Positions 24,646-36,338 are shown, counted from the stretch's first letter. The stretch is 64,000 nt of DNA from Epiperipatus broadwayi (GCA_028023455.1 JAQFVV010012509.1:3596590-3660589), one strand, 5' to 3'. Notes: a model not told the origin generated them from the letters alone. Made by a program: numbers and translations.

Positions 24646-24910
24646 CTGCATGAACTCAATAAAGTTTTACATAAAGCTCAAATATGTACTTTCTTATTAA
24701 TAAGCCACTAAGCAAAAAAAAGTACTATAATTGGTAGACTAAAAACATATGAGCTTTGAAATTGCCACTCTATCATTGTGTTAAATCATATAGCATTTAC
24801 CTTAATACCAGCAAAACAATGCAGAAAAGCCATAGTATTTACTATATTTTGATTCACACTCCCTACAGCTATTCACTTCATCTTATATAACTGATACACA
24901 TGAGAACATA

Positions 24911-25019
24911 ACAAGGCAAACTCTCCATACAGTAGTGCCACCCTGTGCCAACCAGAGTAATCAATGGATGCCTTGTTTAATAACAATTATGTGCTAGTAT
25001 GAAATGGTGATCATGTGAC
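24911..25019. mobile_element. Family A fragment A5, nested in family B
   Basis: A 109-bp head-to-head piece of family A ends: minus-sense 'CAAACTCTCCATACAGTAG' joined to plus-sense 'GTGATCATGTGAC'. It is flanked by a perfect 9-bp duplication 'GAGAACATA' (24902-24910, 25020-25028) inside element B4. No ribozyme core. It shows that A was mobile after B had inserted. Confidence 0.85.
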
Positions 25020-25044
25020 GAGAACATAAATATGAATAAGATAA

Positions 25045-25105
25045 ATGATCTCCAATATATGTGTTTCATGCTGAACCAATATTCATCAGTTGCTCCAGAT
25101 CACCA
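25045..25105 (-). ncRNA. Hammerhead ribozyme, family B (B4 minus)
   Basis: Minus strand: core CUGAUGA at 25083-25089 reversed, stem II AUAUU..CAGCAU with one mismatch, GAAAC, then UUGG pairing with CAA before the core and a second helix UGAUC/GAUCA outside an internal loop. Core bases are intact. Confidence 0.55.
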
Positions 25106-25635
25106 TCTCACACATATATATACAATCTCAGTTTATATTAAGATAGAAAAATCTTCAAACTCTAATGGACAAGCTTTAAACTTCTTCACCCTCCAACTCT
25201 TCAGCCATCCATATCATTGAAAATCCAATGATGGGACACTCAAAGCTGTTGTAGATGCTAATATTATAATACCCATGTTGACTATAAGCCACTCTGACCC
25301 CTCACATATTGGATCTTAATAAGACCATTTAAATACACAGAGGAGTTGGAAGGTGGAGAATATTGAAGCTTGTCCATTAAAGTTTGAAGATTCTTAATAT
25401 GAAATGAGCACTGATTGCATATATGTGTGAGAGATGGTGATCTGAACCAAGAGATAAGTGCTGGTTTAGTATGAAATACATATATTGCAGATCATTTATT
25501 TTTTCACATGTATGTGGTCATGTGTATCAATTGTATAAGATGGAATTCATAGCTATAGCAAGTGTGAAAGTCTGAGTTCAAGTCCCTTCTAATTACATTA
25601 ACTTTAGTATAGATACTACTTACATTTGAATATTA

Positions 25636-25659
25636 CATATATATATATATATATATCAT
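25636..25659. repeat. AT microsatellite at RTE 3' end
   Basis: An uninterrupted AT run followed by CATCATCATCATCA, the reverse of the GATGATGATGA tail typical of RTE elements. Confidence 0.8.
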
Positions 25660-25667
25660 CATCATCA

Positions 25668-28484
25668 TCAACCATTATCAATCCAATGCAGGATGAAGGT
25701 CTCTCCAAGTTCAATCCATCTTTTCCTATCTTTAGCTTCTCTTCTCCACATCACCCCTGCACACTTTCTTATTTCATCCATCCATCTCACATGTGGTCTC
25801 TTTTTGGGTCTTTTACAATCTCTTGGAATCCAGTTTAAAATTTCAATTGTCCATCTGTTATCATCTCTTCTAACAATATGTCCAGCCCAACTCCACTTCA
25901 GTCTTTTAATTTTTTCAATGAGGTCAGTAACACCTGTTTGTTCTCTTACCCATACATTGCGTTTTCGATCCCTTCTTGTTACTCCCAACATGCATCTCTC
26001 CATACTTCTTTGAGTGGTCTGAAGTCTCTGTATTGCTCTTCTATTAAGTGTCCAAGTCTCAGATCCATAAGTAAGAACTGGCAAAACACATTTATTAAAA
26101 ACCTTCCTTTTCAAACACATAGGCATATTTCCTTTTAGTATCAAGTTATTTCTACCAAAAGCACTCCAACCAAGTTTAATTCTATGATTAATTTCATCCA
26201 TTATATTTCCATCTGTATTAATAATCTGACCAAGGTATTTGTAACTGTTAACTTTTTCTAACTCATCATAATCAATCTTTATTTTCATATTTTGAGAAAA
26301 TCTATTAAACATTACTTTAGTCTTTTTATAATTTATCTTTAGTCCTACTTTCGTCTAATAACTCCTGCAACATTTCCTGTAGCTCTAAAGCATTATTTGC
26401 AAAAACCTACATCATCTGCAAAATCTAAATGACTTAAATAATCTCCATTTACTTTCACTTCTTTAGCTTCCCATTTTAATCCACAAAATACTTCTTGCAA
26501 CACTGCTGTAAAAAGTTTTGGAGATATGGAGTCACCCTGTCTTACACCCTTTTCAATGTTGATTTTCCTACTATCATTATGTAATCTAATTGTTGCTGTT
26601 GCATTTTTATAAATATTCTTCAAAATATGACAATATCCTGGATCTACACCTTGATGATCCAATGCTTTAATCACTGAAGAAATGTTTATAGAATCAAATG
26701 CCTTTTCATAGTCTACAAATCCTAAGCATAATGGCAACTCATATTCATTTGTCCTTTCTATAATTTCTCTCAATACCTGGATATGATCTACTGTACTAAA
26801 ACCACTTTTAAATCCAGCTTGTTCTCTTGGTTGGTGGAAATCCAGTGTTTTCTGTAGACGAGTTGTAATTATCTTAGTAAAAATTTTGTATAAAACTGAT
26901 AAAAGACTGATAGGTCTGTAATTTCTAATATCTTCTTTATCACCTTTTTTAAATATTAATATTAATACTGCATTCTTCCAATCATCTGGTACATCTTTAT
27001 CATTTAGACATTTGGTATATAACTTTGCTAAAATTGTTTCTATTTCTTCACCTGCTTCTTTTAATATATCAATTACAATTCCATCATTACCTGGAGCCTT
27101 CCCTTTCTTCATAAATTTAATTGCATGTCTCACTTCCTCATTCAAAATTCTGGGCAATTCGGAAGATATAATATGTATAGGAGGCACTTGTTCTTTATTA
27201 CTATATAATTCTTGATAGAAGTCTTCTACACATTTTATGATGTCATCTCTCTTTTTAGTAATAATGCCATCTTTTTTTCTTATTGCAGATATAAATTTCC
27301 TACCAATACCAAAATGTTGTTTTACACTCTTTAGACTTTTATTCTCTTCTACAGCTTTCCTTGCTAGTTCACAATTATACTTTCTTATATCATTTTCAAC
27401 TCTTTTCCGCACCATTTTACAAAATTTGAGATATTCAATCTTTTTTAATGCATCATTGTTGTATATCCTCATATTCCTTCTTTTCTTCATAAATTCTCTA
27501 GTCTCAGTAGAAATTTTACTGGTCAATTGCTGCTTTTTTCTACCAGCTATCTTTGTTGCAGTTTTTAAAAGTGTATCGCTTATTTTCCTATTAATGTCAT
27601 TCAAATCTGAATCATGTTCAAAATCTACTAATACTTGAAACCGATTTGTAAGTTCTAATTTAAATTCATTAGAATGTTTCTGAAGATTAGGAATATCAAC
27701 TGTAAATATTGTTTTCCTTAATAATTTTTGTCTCTCTAGTTTTACATTAACATGTATCTTACATCTTACTAATCGGTGATCACTTCCTGTGTTAAATTTA
27801 TTAAGAACATTACAATCTTGAAATATGTATTTTCGGTTAGTCAAAATATAATCCAATTCTGCTGTACCTTCATTTGGATGCTTCCATGTCCATTTCCTTC
27901 TAACATTTTTCTCAAAAAAAGAATTCATAATATAAAGTTTTTCTTTTTCTGCAAACTCCACAAGTCTATGTCCTCTCTCATTTCTATTACCATAACCAAA
28001 ATTACCTACAGCATTTTCATCTTTCATTTGTTTACCAATTCTAGCATTAAAGTCTCCCATAACAATTTTAAAATGTTGTTTACTCTGATCAAAAGCCTTT
28101 TGTACATCCATATAAAAATCTTCTATAACTTCATCACTATGAGAACTTGTTGAGGTATAAACCTGAATTATCTGCATTTGATATCTGCTATTAAGTTGTA
28201 TAATTAATCTTGCCATTCTGTCCAATACATCATCAATCTCCACAATGTTGTTCTTCCACTTTTTATTTATAATGAATCCTACTCCACTTGTATTTCCAAT
28301 ATTTGTGCCTTTATAGTAGAGAATATGTCCACTTTTTAAATCAATTGTTTCTTCATCTTTTCTTCTAACTTCACAAAGTCCAATAATGTCCCATTTAATA
28401 TAAGACAGTTCTTCTTTTAACTCTTGCAATCTTCCTTCACTTGAAAGCGATCTGCAGTTATAAGTACCTAAATAAAAAGTTGGT
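25668..28484 (-). pseudogene. RTE-type LINE copy 2: AP endonuclease-reverse transcriptase
   Basis: A nearly complete RTE polyprotein on the minus strand. The first frame stays open from about 28484 to 26393 and the last 214 codons are at 26312-25668, preceded by a real ATG. It cuts target DNA and copies element RNA at the nick. The endonuclease comes first: 'YNCRSLSSEGR' start, 'LCEVRR', 'GDFNARIG' near residue 125, 'GSDHRLV' near 220. Reverse transcriptase follows: 'YRPISLLSVLYKI', motif A 'FVDYEKAFDSI', motif B 'GVRQGDSISP', motif C 'FADD'. Small deletions right after FADD (about 26320-26400) shift the frame, so it is probably dead. The TTG-initiated start near 28429 is not meaningful; the true start is unclear. 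The 3' end carries the CAT/ATG-repeat tail. Confidence 0.9.
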
Positions 28485-29060
28485 CATCAAATGGCAGCCT
28501 GAGTCCGCAATCAGGGGATTCTTAGCACCCTCCGCCTTCGGCCACCAAACAGCTCCCTTGGTTGGTGAGTTTACTGCCTCCTGGGAATAAGGGCCATGAT
28601 TTATTTTTGTCTGTCATGATTGTATATATTGAAAAAATATTCTTAAACTCAGAGGTAAAAAGCCAATAAACTCACCACGCTGGCTAATGCATGTTGTGAG
28701 CAGCCCATCCATGTTCGTATACTATATGAATAATCACATAGTAATAACAGCTGCAATGACAAGAACGCTGCCTTGGTTGGTGACTTTACAGCCTCCTGGG
28801 AATAAGGGCCATGATTTATTTTTGTCTGTCATGATTGTATATATTGAAAAAATATTCTTAAACTCGGAGGTAAAAAGCCAATAAACTCACCATGCTGGCT
28901 AATGCGTGTTGGTGAGCAGCCCATCCATGTTCGTATACTATATGCATAATCACATAGTAATAACACTGCAACGACAAGAACGTATGGAGTGGACATTAGG
29001 AATTTGCCCTGCTCGGTTCCTTTAAGGCCTCCAAGAGGAATCAAAGGGTCTCCTTTCAGT
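28485..29060 (-). repeat. RTE copy 2 5' leader with two 215-bp tandem monomers
   Basis: The leader has two direct copies starting at about 28558 and 28773, each with 'TTGGTTGGTGA', 'GGGAATAAGGGCCATGATTT' and 'CAGCCCATCCATGTTCG'. The copy next to the endonuclease has an added GC-rich hairpin-like block ('GGGGATTCTTAGCACCCTCC'). The same leader is found inverted at 3873-4130. By analogy with mouse L1 the monomers may carry the internal promoter (inference). Confidence 0.75.
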
Positions 29061-30984
29061 TAATAGCAAACTCCTTTCTATATATATATGATTGAATGGC
29101 TAATGATATAATGAATCCCCTTCTATCATGTTACCTGTCTCTTAGGAAAATGAATGAGATACTAGAGGATTAGGGCACTCTTTTGTTCTTGGGAAGAGAA
29201 ATCTTCTCTAATGGTGGATGAAGCTTAGGATGATTAATATCATGAGGATGTAGAATGCAAATGTAAATCATTACATTAAAGATCTTCAGATATCTCATGA
29301 TAAACAGTTATTTAAAAAATGAGTAGATTTAATAGTTTATTTTATTTATTATGGAATTCATTTATCAAGATTCAACAGGAATAAAAAAGGTGAGGCCATT
29401 CAAATTGTCAATTGCAAAATCATCATAAAGAAAATAATAACATTATGGTAGGTAGTTGGAATGTGTGGACATTATGAAGATCTAGAAGAAGTTAAGAAAG
29501 TAATGATTTAAACTCTAAGGTAAATATTTTGATATATGTGAGATTAGATGTATGGGTAATGGTGATTTTAATCAGAAGTATTCAGAATCATTTAGAGTGG
29601 AGATGATGGTTTAAAAAAAAAATGGAGTTGACTTATGTATTAAAAGATAAATGGGTGAATAGTGTATTGAACACAACATGAGATTGAAAGAATTTTAATG
29701 ATCAAGATAAAAGCTAACCCAGTAGATATGGTATTGGTAAAGGTAATCTTCTATTGCTGTTAATGATGATGAAGAAGTTGAAATTATTTATGAAAATTAA
29801 AAGAACTTCTAGGGATTTTCAATGAGAAAATATTTTTCGTGATTTAATGCATCTATGGGAGTACATATAAATTCAAGATATGTGGGCAGATTTGGTTTAG
29901 GTGAAATAAATTTTCTAGAACAAAGATTGAATTTTGTTCACAGCATGAGATGGTAACATATGATAAATTCTATGATATGGCCAGAAAAAGCCTTTATTCG
30001 TGAAAGATATTTGATTGATTAAATATAGTTAAACAGAGATATAGGAATTAGGGACAATCTAATCATGGTTATCTAGATGCTGATGTGGATAGTGATTATG
30101 TGCTTACTTTAGCAAAATATAATATTATATTTAAAAAAAACTATGTCTGCTCAAAATAAATGGTGTCAGATCATGACTTAGTTAAGAAATTTAATGATAA
30201 AACTGCTATGATAGATTTTAATAATATGCAATGGAAGAATAATAAATCATATACAACTAAAGTTGTGAGAAGAAAGACATTGGTATCTAATAAATCATGA
30301 TTGATTCAAGAAATATTGTATTTATTTGAAAAAAGGAATGAAACTACTTACAAAGCCTACAATTAATATAACAGTTAAAAATTTATTAACAACAAATTGG
30401 AGAGTTGAGAAAATAACATGGATGAGAATGAAAAGTGAAAGTCTTGAAAACAACACAAATATTGGAAAGATTAAAGAGGTACATGAAAAAAATCAAAACT
30501 CTGAATTATAAAAGGAGAACAAGAATAAGAAAGCAAACATACTTTTTGAAAACAAGAAAGTGTGGGAGTATTGGAAAAAGAATATTGAAGATATATTTAC
30601 AGGAGAAGATATGAGATTATATAGAGAATGAAAATAAGAAAGGATTTACAATAACAAGAGAAGAATTTGATTATGCAATTATTAAAATAAATAATAACAA
30701 AGCATTTGGTCTAGATAGTACTCCAGTTGAACTTTTTGACGTGGTAATAGAATATTATGAAAAAGATATATCTGATTTTATGATGACAAGAGCTATTGCA
30801 ATTCAAAAAAATGATAATACAAATGATTGCATGAATAATAGCTCTATTATTTCATGCCTCAAATATTTTACTTATAATAATTAAAAATAGAATGCAAACG
30901 AAGATAGATGAGAATTTGGATAGAGATCAGTATGATTTAAGACCCAGGAAAAGAAACACAGAAGTAATAATATCATTAAGAATG

Positions 30985-31177
30985 TCACACGATCACCATC
31001 TCTTATACTAGCTCCTAACTTATACAAAGCTCCTAACTGATGAAGGTCACAAGCCAGAAACTAGTCTGGGGATATTGGATGAGTAGGCACTAGATAGGGA
31101 TTTTATGCACAAGCCTTCTGGGGTCCATTGATTACTCTGGTTGGCACAGGGTGGCACTACTGTATGGAGAGTTTTGC
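30985..31177. mobile_element. HHR element family A, copy A6
   Basis: A minus-sense end (30985 to about 31026) joins a plus-sense copy holding a full hammerhead. It is flanked by a perfect 14-bp repeat 'TATCATTAAGAATG' at 30971-30984 and 31178-31191, and interrupts the LINE RT. The inversion point lies a few bases before the ribozyme. Confidence 0.9.
31031..31072 (+). ncRNA. Hammerhead ribozyme, family A (A6)
   Basis: UCCUAA - CUGAUGA (31037-31043) - stem II GGU-CACAA-GCC - GAA - ACUAGU - C (31066) - UGGGGA. The core is complete and stem I has one mismatch. Confidence 0.72.
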
Positions 31178-31587
31178 TATCATTAAGAATGATTTTGTAA
31201 AATAAATAAGAAGTCTTTTGTGGCTTTCATTAACTTGGAGAAGGCTTTTGACAGAGTGGATTGGAAGTTGTTGTTTAAAATGATGAAGAATGTACGTCTT
31301 GATTGGATAGATAATTAATTTTAAATTTATATAAATGTTAAAATACAGAAATAGTTATAATAGTTGTAAAATTAATGCTAACTTAAGAAGAGGTATGAGA
31401 CAAGACCATTGTGGTCCTAGGTTTATTTAATTTATTTATTGAGAATATAGTAAAGATTATAAAAACTAAAAAAATTTAAAATTGATTGTATGTATATTCC
31501 TAGTATTCATTATGCAGGTGATATAATATTATATGCAGATTCAGAAAAATGAATAAAATATTTAGATATTGAACATGCTTATAAAAT

Positions 31588-31904
31588 CTTAAACCACTAA
31601 ACATCACATGATCACCATTTCTTATGCTTGCTCATAACTTATTAAAACAGACAAAACTCTCCATACAGTATGCCACTCAGTGCAAGCCAGATTAATTAAT
31701 GGATGCCAGAAGGCTTGTGCATAAAATCCCTATCTAGTGCTTACTCTAGATGCAGTACTCTCAGATCCAAAGCTCCTCACTGATGAAAGCCAAACCTAGA
31801 AACTAGTCTGGGGATATTGGATGAGTAGGTACTAGATAGGGATTTCCCATTGATTACTCTGGTTTGCACTTAGTGGTACTACTGTATGGAGAGTTTTGCC
31901 TGTT
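31588..31904. mobile_element. HHR element family A, copy A7, inverted composite
   Basis: Minus-sense 31588-about 31744 joins plus-sense to about 31904. The flanks 'CTTATAAAAT' (31578-31587) and 'CTTATATAAT' (31905-31914) may be a 10-bp duplication with one mismatch. It sits in the same LINE as A6. Confidence 0.75.
31774..31814 (+). ncRNA. Hammerhead ribozyme, family A (A7), weak stem II
   Basis: UCCUCA - CUGAUGA (31780-31786) - shortened stem II - GAA - ACUAGU - C - UGGGGA. Stem I and core are intact; stem II keeps about two pairs. Confidence 0.6.
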
Positions 31905-33043
31905 CTTATATAATATTCTAATTTAAAGATAAATATTAGTAAGACCAGAGTAATGACGGCAGACAGACAGAAGATAAAAAGATTAATGTGTAGATAAATA
32001 ATATACATTTAGAACAAGTTAAGAAATTTTGTTATCTGGGGGAAATATGATTCGTGATACCAATAGTTATCTTGTGGAGATTAAAAGGAAACTAATGTTA
32101 GCAAAACATGCTTTTCAAAATAAAATAAAAAACTTTACTATTGAATAAAATATCATACCAAAAATAGAATTAAATTTATTAAAACCTTCATTTGGAGTAT
32201 ATTGACAGAAATTGTACTTGGGAAAACAAAGAAAAAGATTGGAAAAAGTGGAAATATAATTTTGGAGAAGATGAACTACAATGAGTTGGATGGAAGAGTA
32301 ATGATCAAATATTAAGAGAACTTACAGTGAAAAGATAATTACTGATTACAATAAAAATAAGAAAGATTAAGTTTTAGATCATATTTTAAAATGCAAAAGT
32401 GTTTTCAAAATATTTTGGAAGTTAAAATTTTAGAAAGAAAATTGAAAGACAGGCCAAAAATGTTCTATCTTTAAAATGTGATAAATCAAATGTTTTTCAT
32501 ATACAGATATGAAAAAAATTGCTGAAGATAGAACAATGTGATTGCAATGATAATGCATTGCCTTTAGAAGCTAATGTTGATATATAAATAAAACACTTTA
32601 TATGTATAGTATGCATATATCAATTAAGATTATAGTATAAACATAATTAAAAAATAATAATGTTTAGTGAATTAAATGTGAAGGTATTTAAGCTTCACAC
32701 TCTTAGTTCAAAATGCTTGAGTCTGGCTTATTTATATATAAATTGAGGCATAGGTAAAAATGGGTCTATCTTTTTCTTATAGTTGTGACTTGTATTTGAG
32801 AATTGAGAGGTCCATGTGATGTCATTATTCCATCTTATTGGCTGTCACGTTAGCATGTTTAAGGTGTATCTGTTGAAGGCTTTAGCTTTCACGTTATCTG
32901 TTTACACTTAATAAATTTTATATATAAACTTGATAGTCATTTTCTTGTTTGATTTTCCTTCTATGTCCACATTGTACTATAACCATTTTCTTTCATTTCC
33001 AACTTTGTCATTCAATCATTTATGATCAGAAATATATCTTTTA

Positions 33044-33592
33044 TTAAAACAGGTAAAACTCTCCATACAGTAGTGCCACTCAATGCAAGCCAGAGTAATC
33101 AATAAGTTATGAGCAAGTATAAGGAATGGTGATCATGTGATATTTGGTGGTTTAATACCAATCCTGCCTGGTAGGATAGTGGTGGCTATGGTTAGTAAAG
33201 AACCAAAGATACCAAAATGAATGGGTTTTGAACTGAGTTCAGACCTACATGACTATGTAAGCTAATGAGCTTAGATTGAATGGGTTTTCAATCTTATTTT
33301 CATAATTTTGTAGTTAAGTAGAGATAAAAGGTGGCTGCTGGAGGGTTGCATTAGATCCTAAGATCTAGGTGCAGTGCTCTCAGATCCAAGGCTCCTCAAT
33401 GATGAAGGCCACAAGCCAGAAATTAGTCTGGGGGTATTGGATAAGTAGGCCCTAGATAGGGATTTTATGCACAAGCCTTCTGGTATCCATTGATTATTTT
33501 GGCTTCCACTGAGTTGCACTTCTGTATGGAGAGTTTTGCCTATTTTAATAACAGTTATGAGCAAGCATAAGATATGGTGATCATGTGAGAGT
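33044..33592 (+). mobile_element. HHR element family A, tandem copy A8/A9
   Basis: A short minus-sense end (33044-33104) joins the plus-sense end of one unit ('GATCATGTGA' at 33131-33140). A full plus-sense unit follows, ending with the same word at 33579-33588, so the tandem period is 448 bp. The full unit shows the upstream region (33141-33390) missing from most copies. Its hammerhead at 33393-33434 has C3 mutated (ATGATGA), which should abolish cleavage. Confidence 0.8.
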
Positions 33593-33599
33593 TTTGACA

Positions 33600-35025
33600 T
33601 TTTTTTGCTTAAATGATATCATAAAACCTTTCAATTGCTTTTTAATTGTTTAAGTAGCTAAGATATATACTGGTAATAATCACTGCAGAATTATAGTCTC
33701 TGTAATATTATTTATGAGAATAAAAGTAACACCTCTCCCCCTTTTTTTATTGATAACTCCTAAAATTACAATAAGTGCTATATATGTGGATTACTTCATT
33801 GACTATAGTATAAAAACAACCAAGGCATGGCAAAATGTTTGTTTATTCACAGGCATAATAAAGTAAAAAGTTACAACTAAACACAATCAACAAACATATA
33901 TCATTAAATATAATAGATAGTAATATATCAACAAAACCCATATGACTTACAGTTTATATTTAATGCATGCTTTCAAAGTAATTTACTTTATTCAATCCAA
34001 GACCATCTATTGTAATCTATAGGTACTAGATTATCCACATCTCCAAAACTCTTCATTGTGGAAGGCCATGGTAGTGTAAATATGACATTATGATATAATA
34101 TTTATTTGTTACTCAAGCCAACAATAGAAGATTGGAAATACTGCCCCTAAAAGCATAGTAATACAAATACATAATTAATAAATAAATCATATTATTTAAA
34201 TAGCATGTTAATCCATGGGTTTTACAAAAACAATAAAAAAGCCAGTTTACTTTGCACAAATAAGAGACAGACATCTATTTTTTCTTCACATTATTTTCTT
34301 TAAATGTGAGGTTCAATTAATTTAACCAAAAGTTTCAATCAAGAGAATGTATATCTCACACAAATTCAAATCTATGTTGCTAATGCTAATCTAGTTTATA
34401 TTAAATTGTTAATGTATACTAACATTTATTGCTTTAAAATATATTCCAGCCAACAGTGCACATATAAAATTTCAATTTTCATAACTATCAATAATACTTA
34501 TTTTAAACATTTACTAACATGATAAAGACGTAATTTTTATCTATTTAAATAATATACATTTTTATACACAGCATTTTAGTTTTGTATTATTTAATTGTCA
34601 AAGAGTAAGCGACCTAATTCTATCTTTACCGCATCATGCTTGCTTTGGTTTACAGTTCGTGCATTCCACCCAAACCAATGCCTTTTTTGCGCCTTCAAAT
34701 TTTCTTTTCTTGCATACCGATATTGGCAGCAAGATATCCAACATATATATATTTTAAAATCTAATCGTGATTTACACTCCAACAATACTATAATGAAAAA
34801 TGCTTTTAAAATTAAATTATAGAAAATAGCACTCAGAAGTATTTTAATTTTTGAAATTATTATCATTTATAATACAGAATATTAACTAATTATTTATTTT
34901 TAAGTATGTATGAAAGATATAGATAATAATTATAAAGACGGGATCTATAAATAAGTTTATAGAAAATTGTCCGCTTAGTAGCGCTGCTGAACTAAATAAC
35001 CATTCGCAACCTTTATAATGTAAAT
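33600..35025. other. Region upstream of P2X exon, no other gene supported
   Basis: AT-rich. The overlapping open frames at 34591-34866 (minus) and 34595-34822 (plus) are in a locally less AT-rich stretch, but I cannot tie either to a family. The 50 bases before the P2X start would be 5' UTR; no TATA box is evident. Confidence 0.4.
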
Positions 35026-35162
35026 ATGGCGGAAAATTTCTGTCAACAAGCTATTAATTTTTTTTTCGAGTATGAAACTCCAAAAATTGTTCATATTAAA
35101 AGTAAAACAGTTGGTGCTTTAAATAGATTTATACAACTATGCATAATTGGCTACGTTATTGG
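35026..35162 (+). CDS. P2X purinergic receptor, first coding exon
   Basis: P2X receptors are trimeric ATP-gated cation channels of the plasma membrane. The exon starts at ATG 35026 and encodes 45 codons plus two bases. It reads 'MAENFCQQAINFFFEYETPK' followed by 'IVHIKSKTVGALNRF' and the start of transmembrane segment 1, 'IQLCIIGYVIG'. The pattern F-F-x-Y-x-T-x-K/R-I-V-x-I-K/R-S, including the conserved threonine of the intracellular Y-x-T-x-K/R site, followed by V-G-x-x-N-R, is specific to the P2X amino terminus. A strong splice donor GTAAGT begins at 35163, right after V-I-G, where P2X first exons commonly end. Exon 2 (expected to begin near W-V-x-V-x-x-K-G-Y) is not visible in the window, so the intron probably runs past many of the elements annotated downstream. 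No lesion is seen; likely a live gene. Confidence 0.88.
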
Positions 35163-35471
35163 GTAAGTTTTATGAGAAAATTTGCTCTATATTTCATTTA
35201 TATGCAAGTTACTCGTAAGAAATCAACTTAATTTTAACTTTTATGACTTAGTTTTAAATTATAATGATAATAATTCAGTTTTTAGAAAAGTATTCAAATT
35301 CTTCACCCAGTCCTTGGGATTTATGTATATAATAAACAGAAATGATCTTTAAGTAATTTGTAATTCAAAATTAATTCACGTTTTCCAAATTTTATAATGA
35401 CTTACTGATTTAAAAAAGTATTCTGTACTATATTTGTTTTGGGGTTTTTTTATAATTGATAGATCCTCTAT

Positions 35472-36338
35472 CAGTGGTGCCCAACCTTTAACTTGACGCG
35501 AGCCAGTTGAGAATTTAAAAAAATTTGGGGAGCCACAATTATATATTACATTTTTCATATTACATTTATAAACATGGTACTTGGGTACTAAACCTGCAAT
35601 GTAGGGAGATAGGTGGGAGGGGGGGTGGCCTATTCACATTGGTATCAATCCGCCGTTTCTAATGTGGCCAAAATAATGTGTACACGGATCTTTCTCGATG
35701 AAAACATCAATATATACAGCAAAATATATATGTGTACACGAATCTATCTCGATAAAAACAACTATTTACAGCACTAAACATCAATATATATATATACAGC
35801 AAAATATATACGTGTACACGGATAAAAACAACTGTTTACAGCACTAAACATCGATATATACAGCAAAATATATACGTGTACATGGATCTATCTCGATAAA
35901 AACTATTTCCAGCACTAAACACAATATATATACAGCACCAAACCAAACGTCTACAAGGATCTTTCTCGATAAAAACAACAATATATACAAGAGCACTAAA
36001 CACAATATATATATATAGCACCAAACCAAACGTGTACAGCAAAAAAAAAAATGGTGTAATATGTTAAAAAGAAAAAAAAATGTAAATACATTTTATTTAT
36101 TAAAAATTTGGTAACATACATATAAATTACAATTACAGGAGAAATATATTTTATTTAATGTGAAACCTGACACTGCATATCGTTATTGTTTGTATTGTAA
36201 AAATGTTTATTTTTTACTGTGTGCATGTGCCATCAAGGAACATAAAATATTTTATCAATTTTTTTGAAGAGTGCAATTCGAGCCACATTAAACAGGCGAG
36301 CCACATGTGACTCGCGAGCTACGGGTTGGGCATCCCTG
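35472..36338. mobile_element. hAT-like MITE with internal minisatellite, in P2X intron 1
   Basis: Terminal inverted repeats begin 'CAGTGGTGCCCAACC' on the left and, reversed, 'CAGGGATGCCCAACCC' on the right, with subterminal GAGCCA words, typical of hAT-type non-autonomous elements. Direct repeats CTCTAT flank it at 35466-35471 and 36339-36344 (6 bp of the 8 expected for hAT). The interior (about 35660-36040) is a degenerate minisatellite of about 75-80 bp units with 'CGTGTACACGGAT', 'CTCGATAAAAAC' and 'CAGCACTAAACA'. No transposase. The minus-strand frames here are products of the repeat. Confidence 0.85.

Larger units (their letters stand above)
24850..25620. mobile_element. HHR element family B, copy B4, inverted composite
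   Basis: The minus-sense half (about 24850-25320) and plus-sense half (about 25320-25620) form a large inverted pair. The minus half is itself interrupted by a family A element at 24911-25019. The plus-strand hammerhead (25436-25495) is decayed (GAGATAA for CUGAUGA). The minus one is better. The plus half ends just before the TA run and the 3' end of the RTE at 25.65 kb. Confidence 0.75.
29380..32600 (+). pseudogene. Decayed LINE with endonuclease and RT, hit twice by family A
   Basis: Plus-strand pieces of another non-LTR element. The endonuclease start (near 29430, 'GSWNVWT'; near 29540, 'RLDVW.G' region) and 'RFGLGEINFLEQRLNF' near 29890 precede the linker (30326-30511). RT motif A 'VAFINLEKAFDRVDWK' (31216-31270) carries N in place of the usual catalytic D. 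Motif C reads 'YAGD' instead of YADD (31508-31530). A C-terminal region with 'ETV.GKTKKK'-like text lies near 32200-32300. Many stops. Elements at 30985-31177 and 31588-31904 split it. The lineage is not assigned. Confidence 0.75.

Noticed and set aside
25693-28153. Plus-strand open frames rich in S, L, F opposite the RTE
   Set aside because: They are antisense shadows of the RTE reading frame.
33393-33434. Family A hammerhead at A9
   Set aside because: C3 is mutated to A; kept only as part of the element description.
34591-34866. Overlapping open frames on both strands upstream of P2X, one with a faint ribosomal-protein-like 'ECTNCK' word in a third frame
   Set aside because: The word lies in a frame with stops and no further match; not enough for a gene call.
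35836-36042. Minus-strand hydrophobic open frames
   Set aside because: Products of the minisatellite inside the hAT-like MITE.
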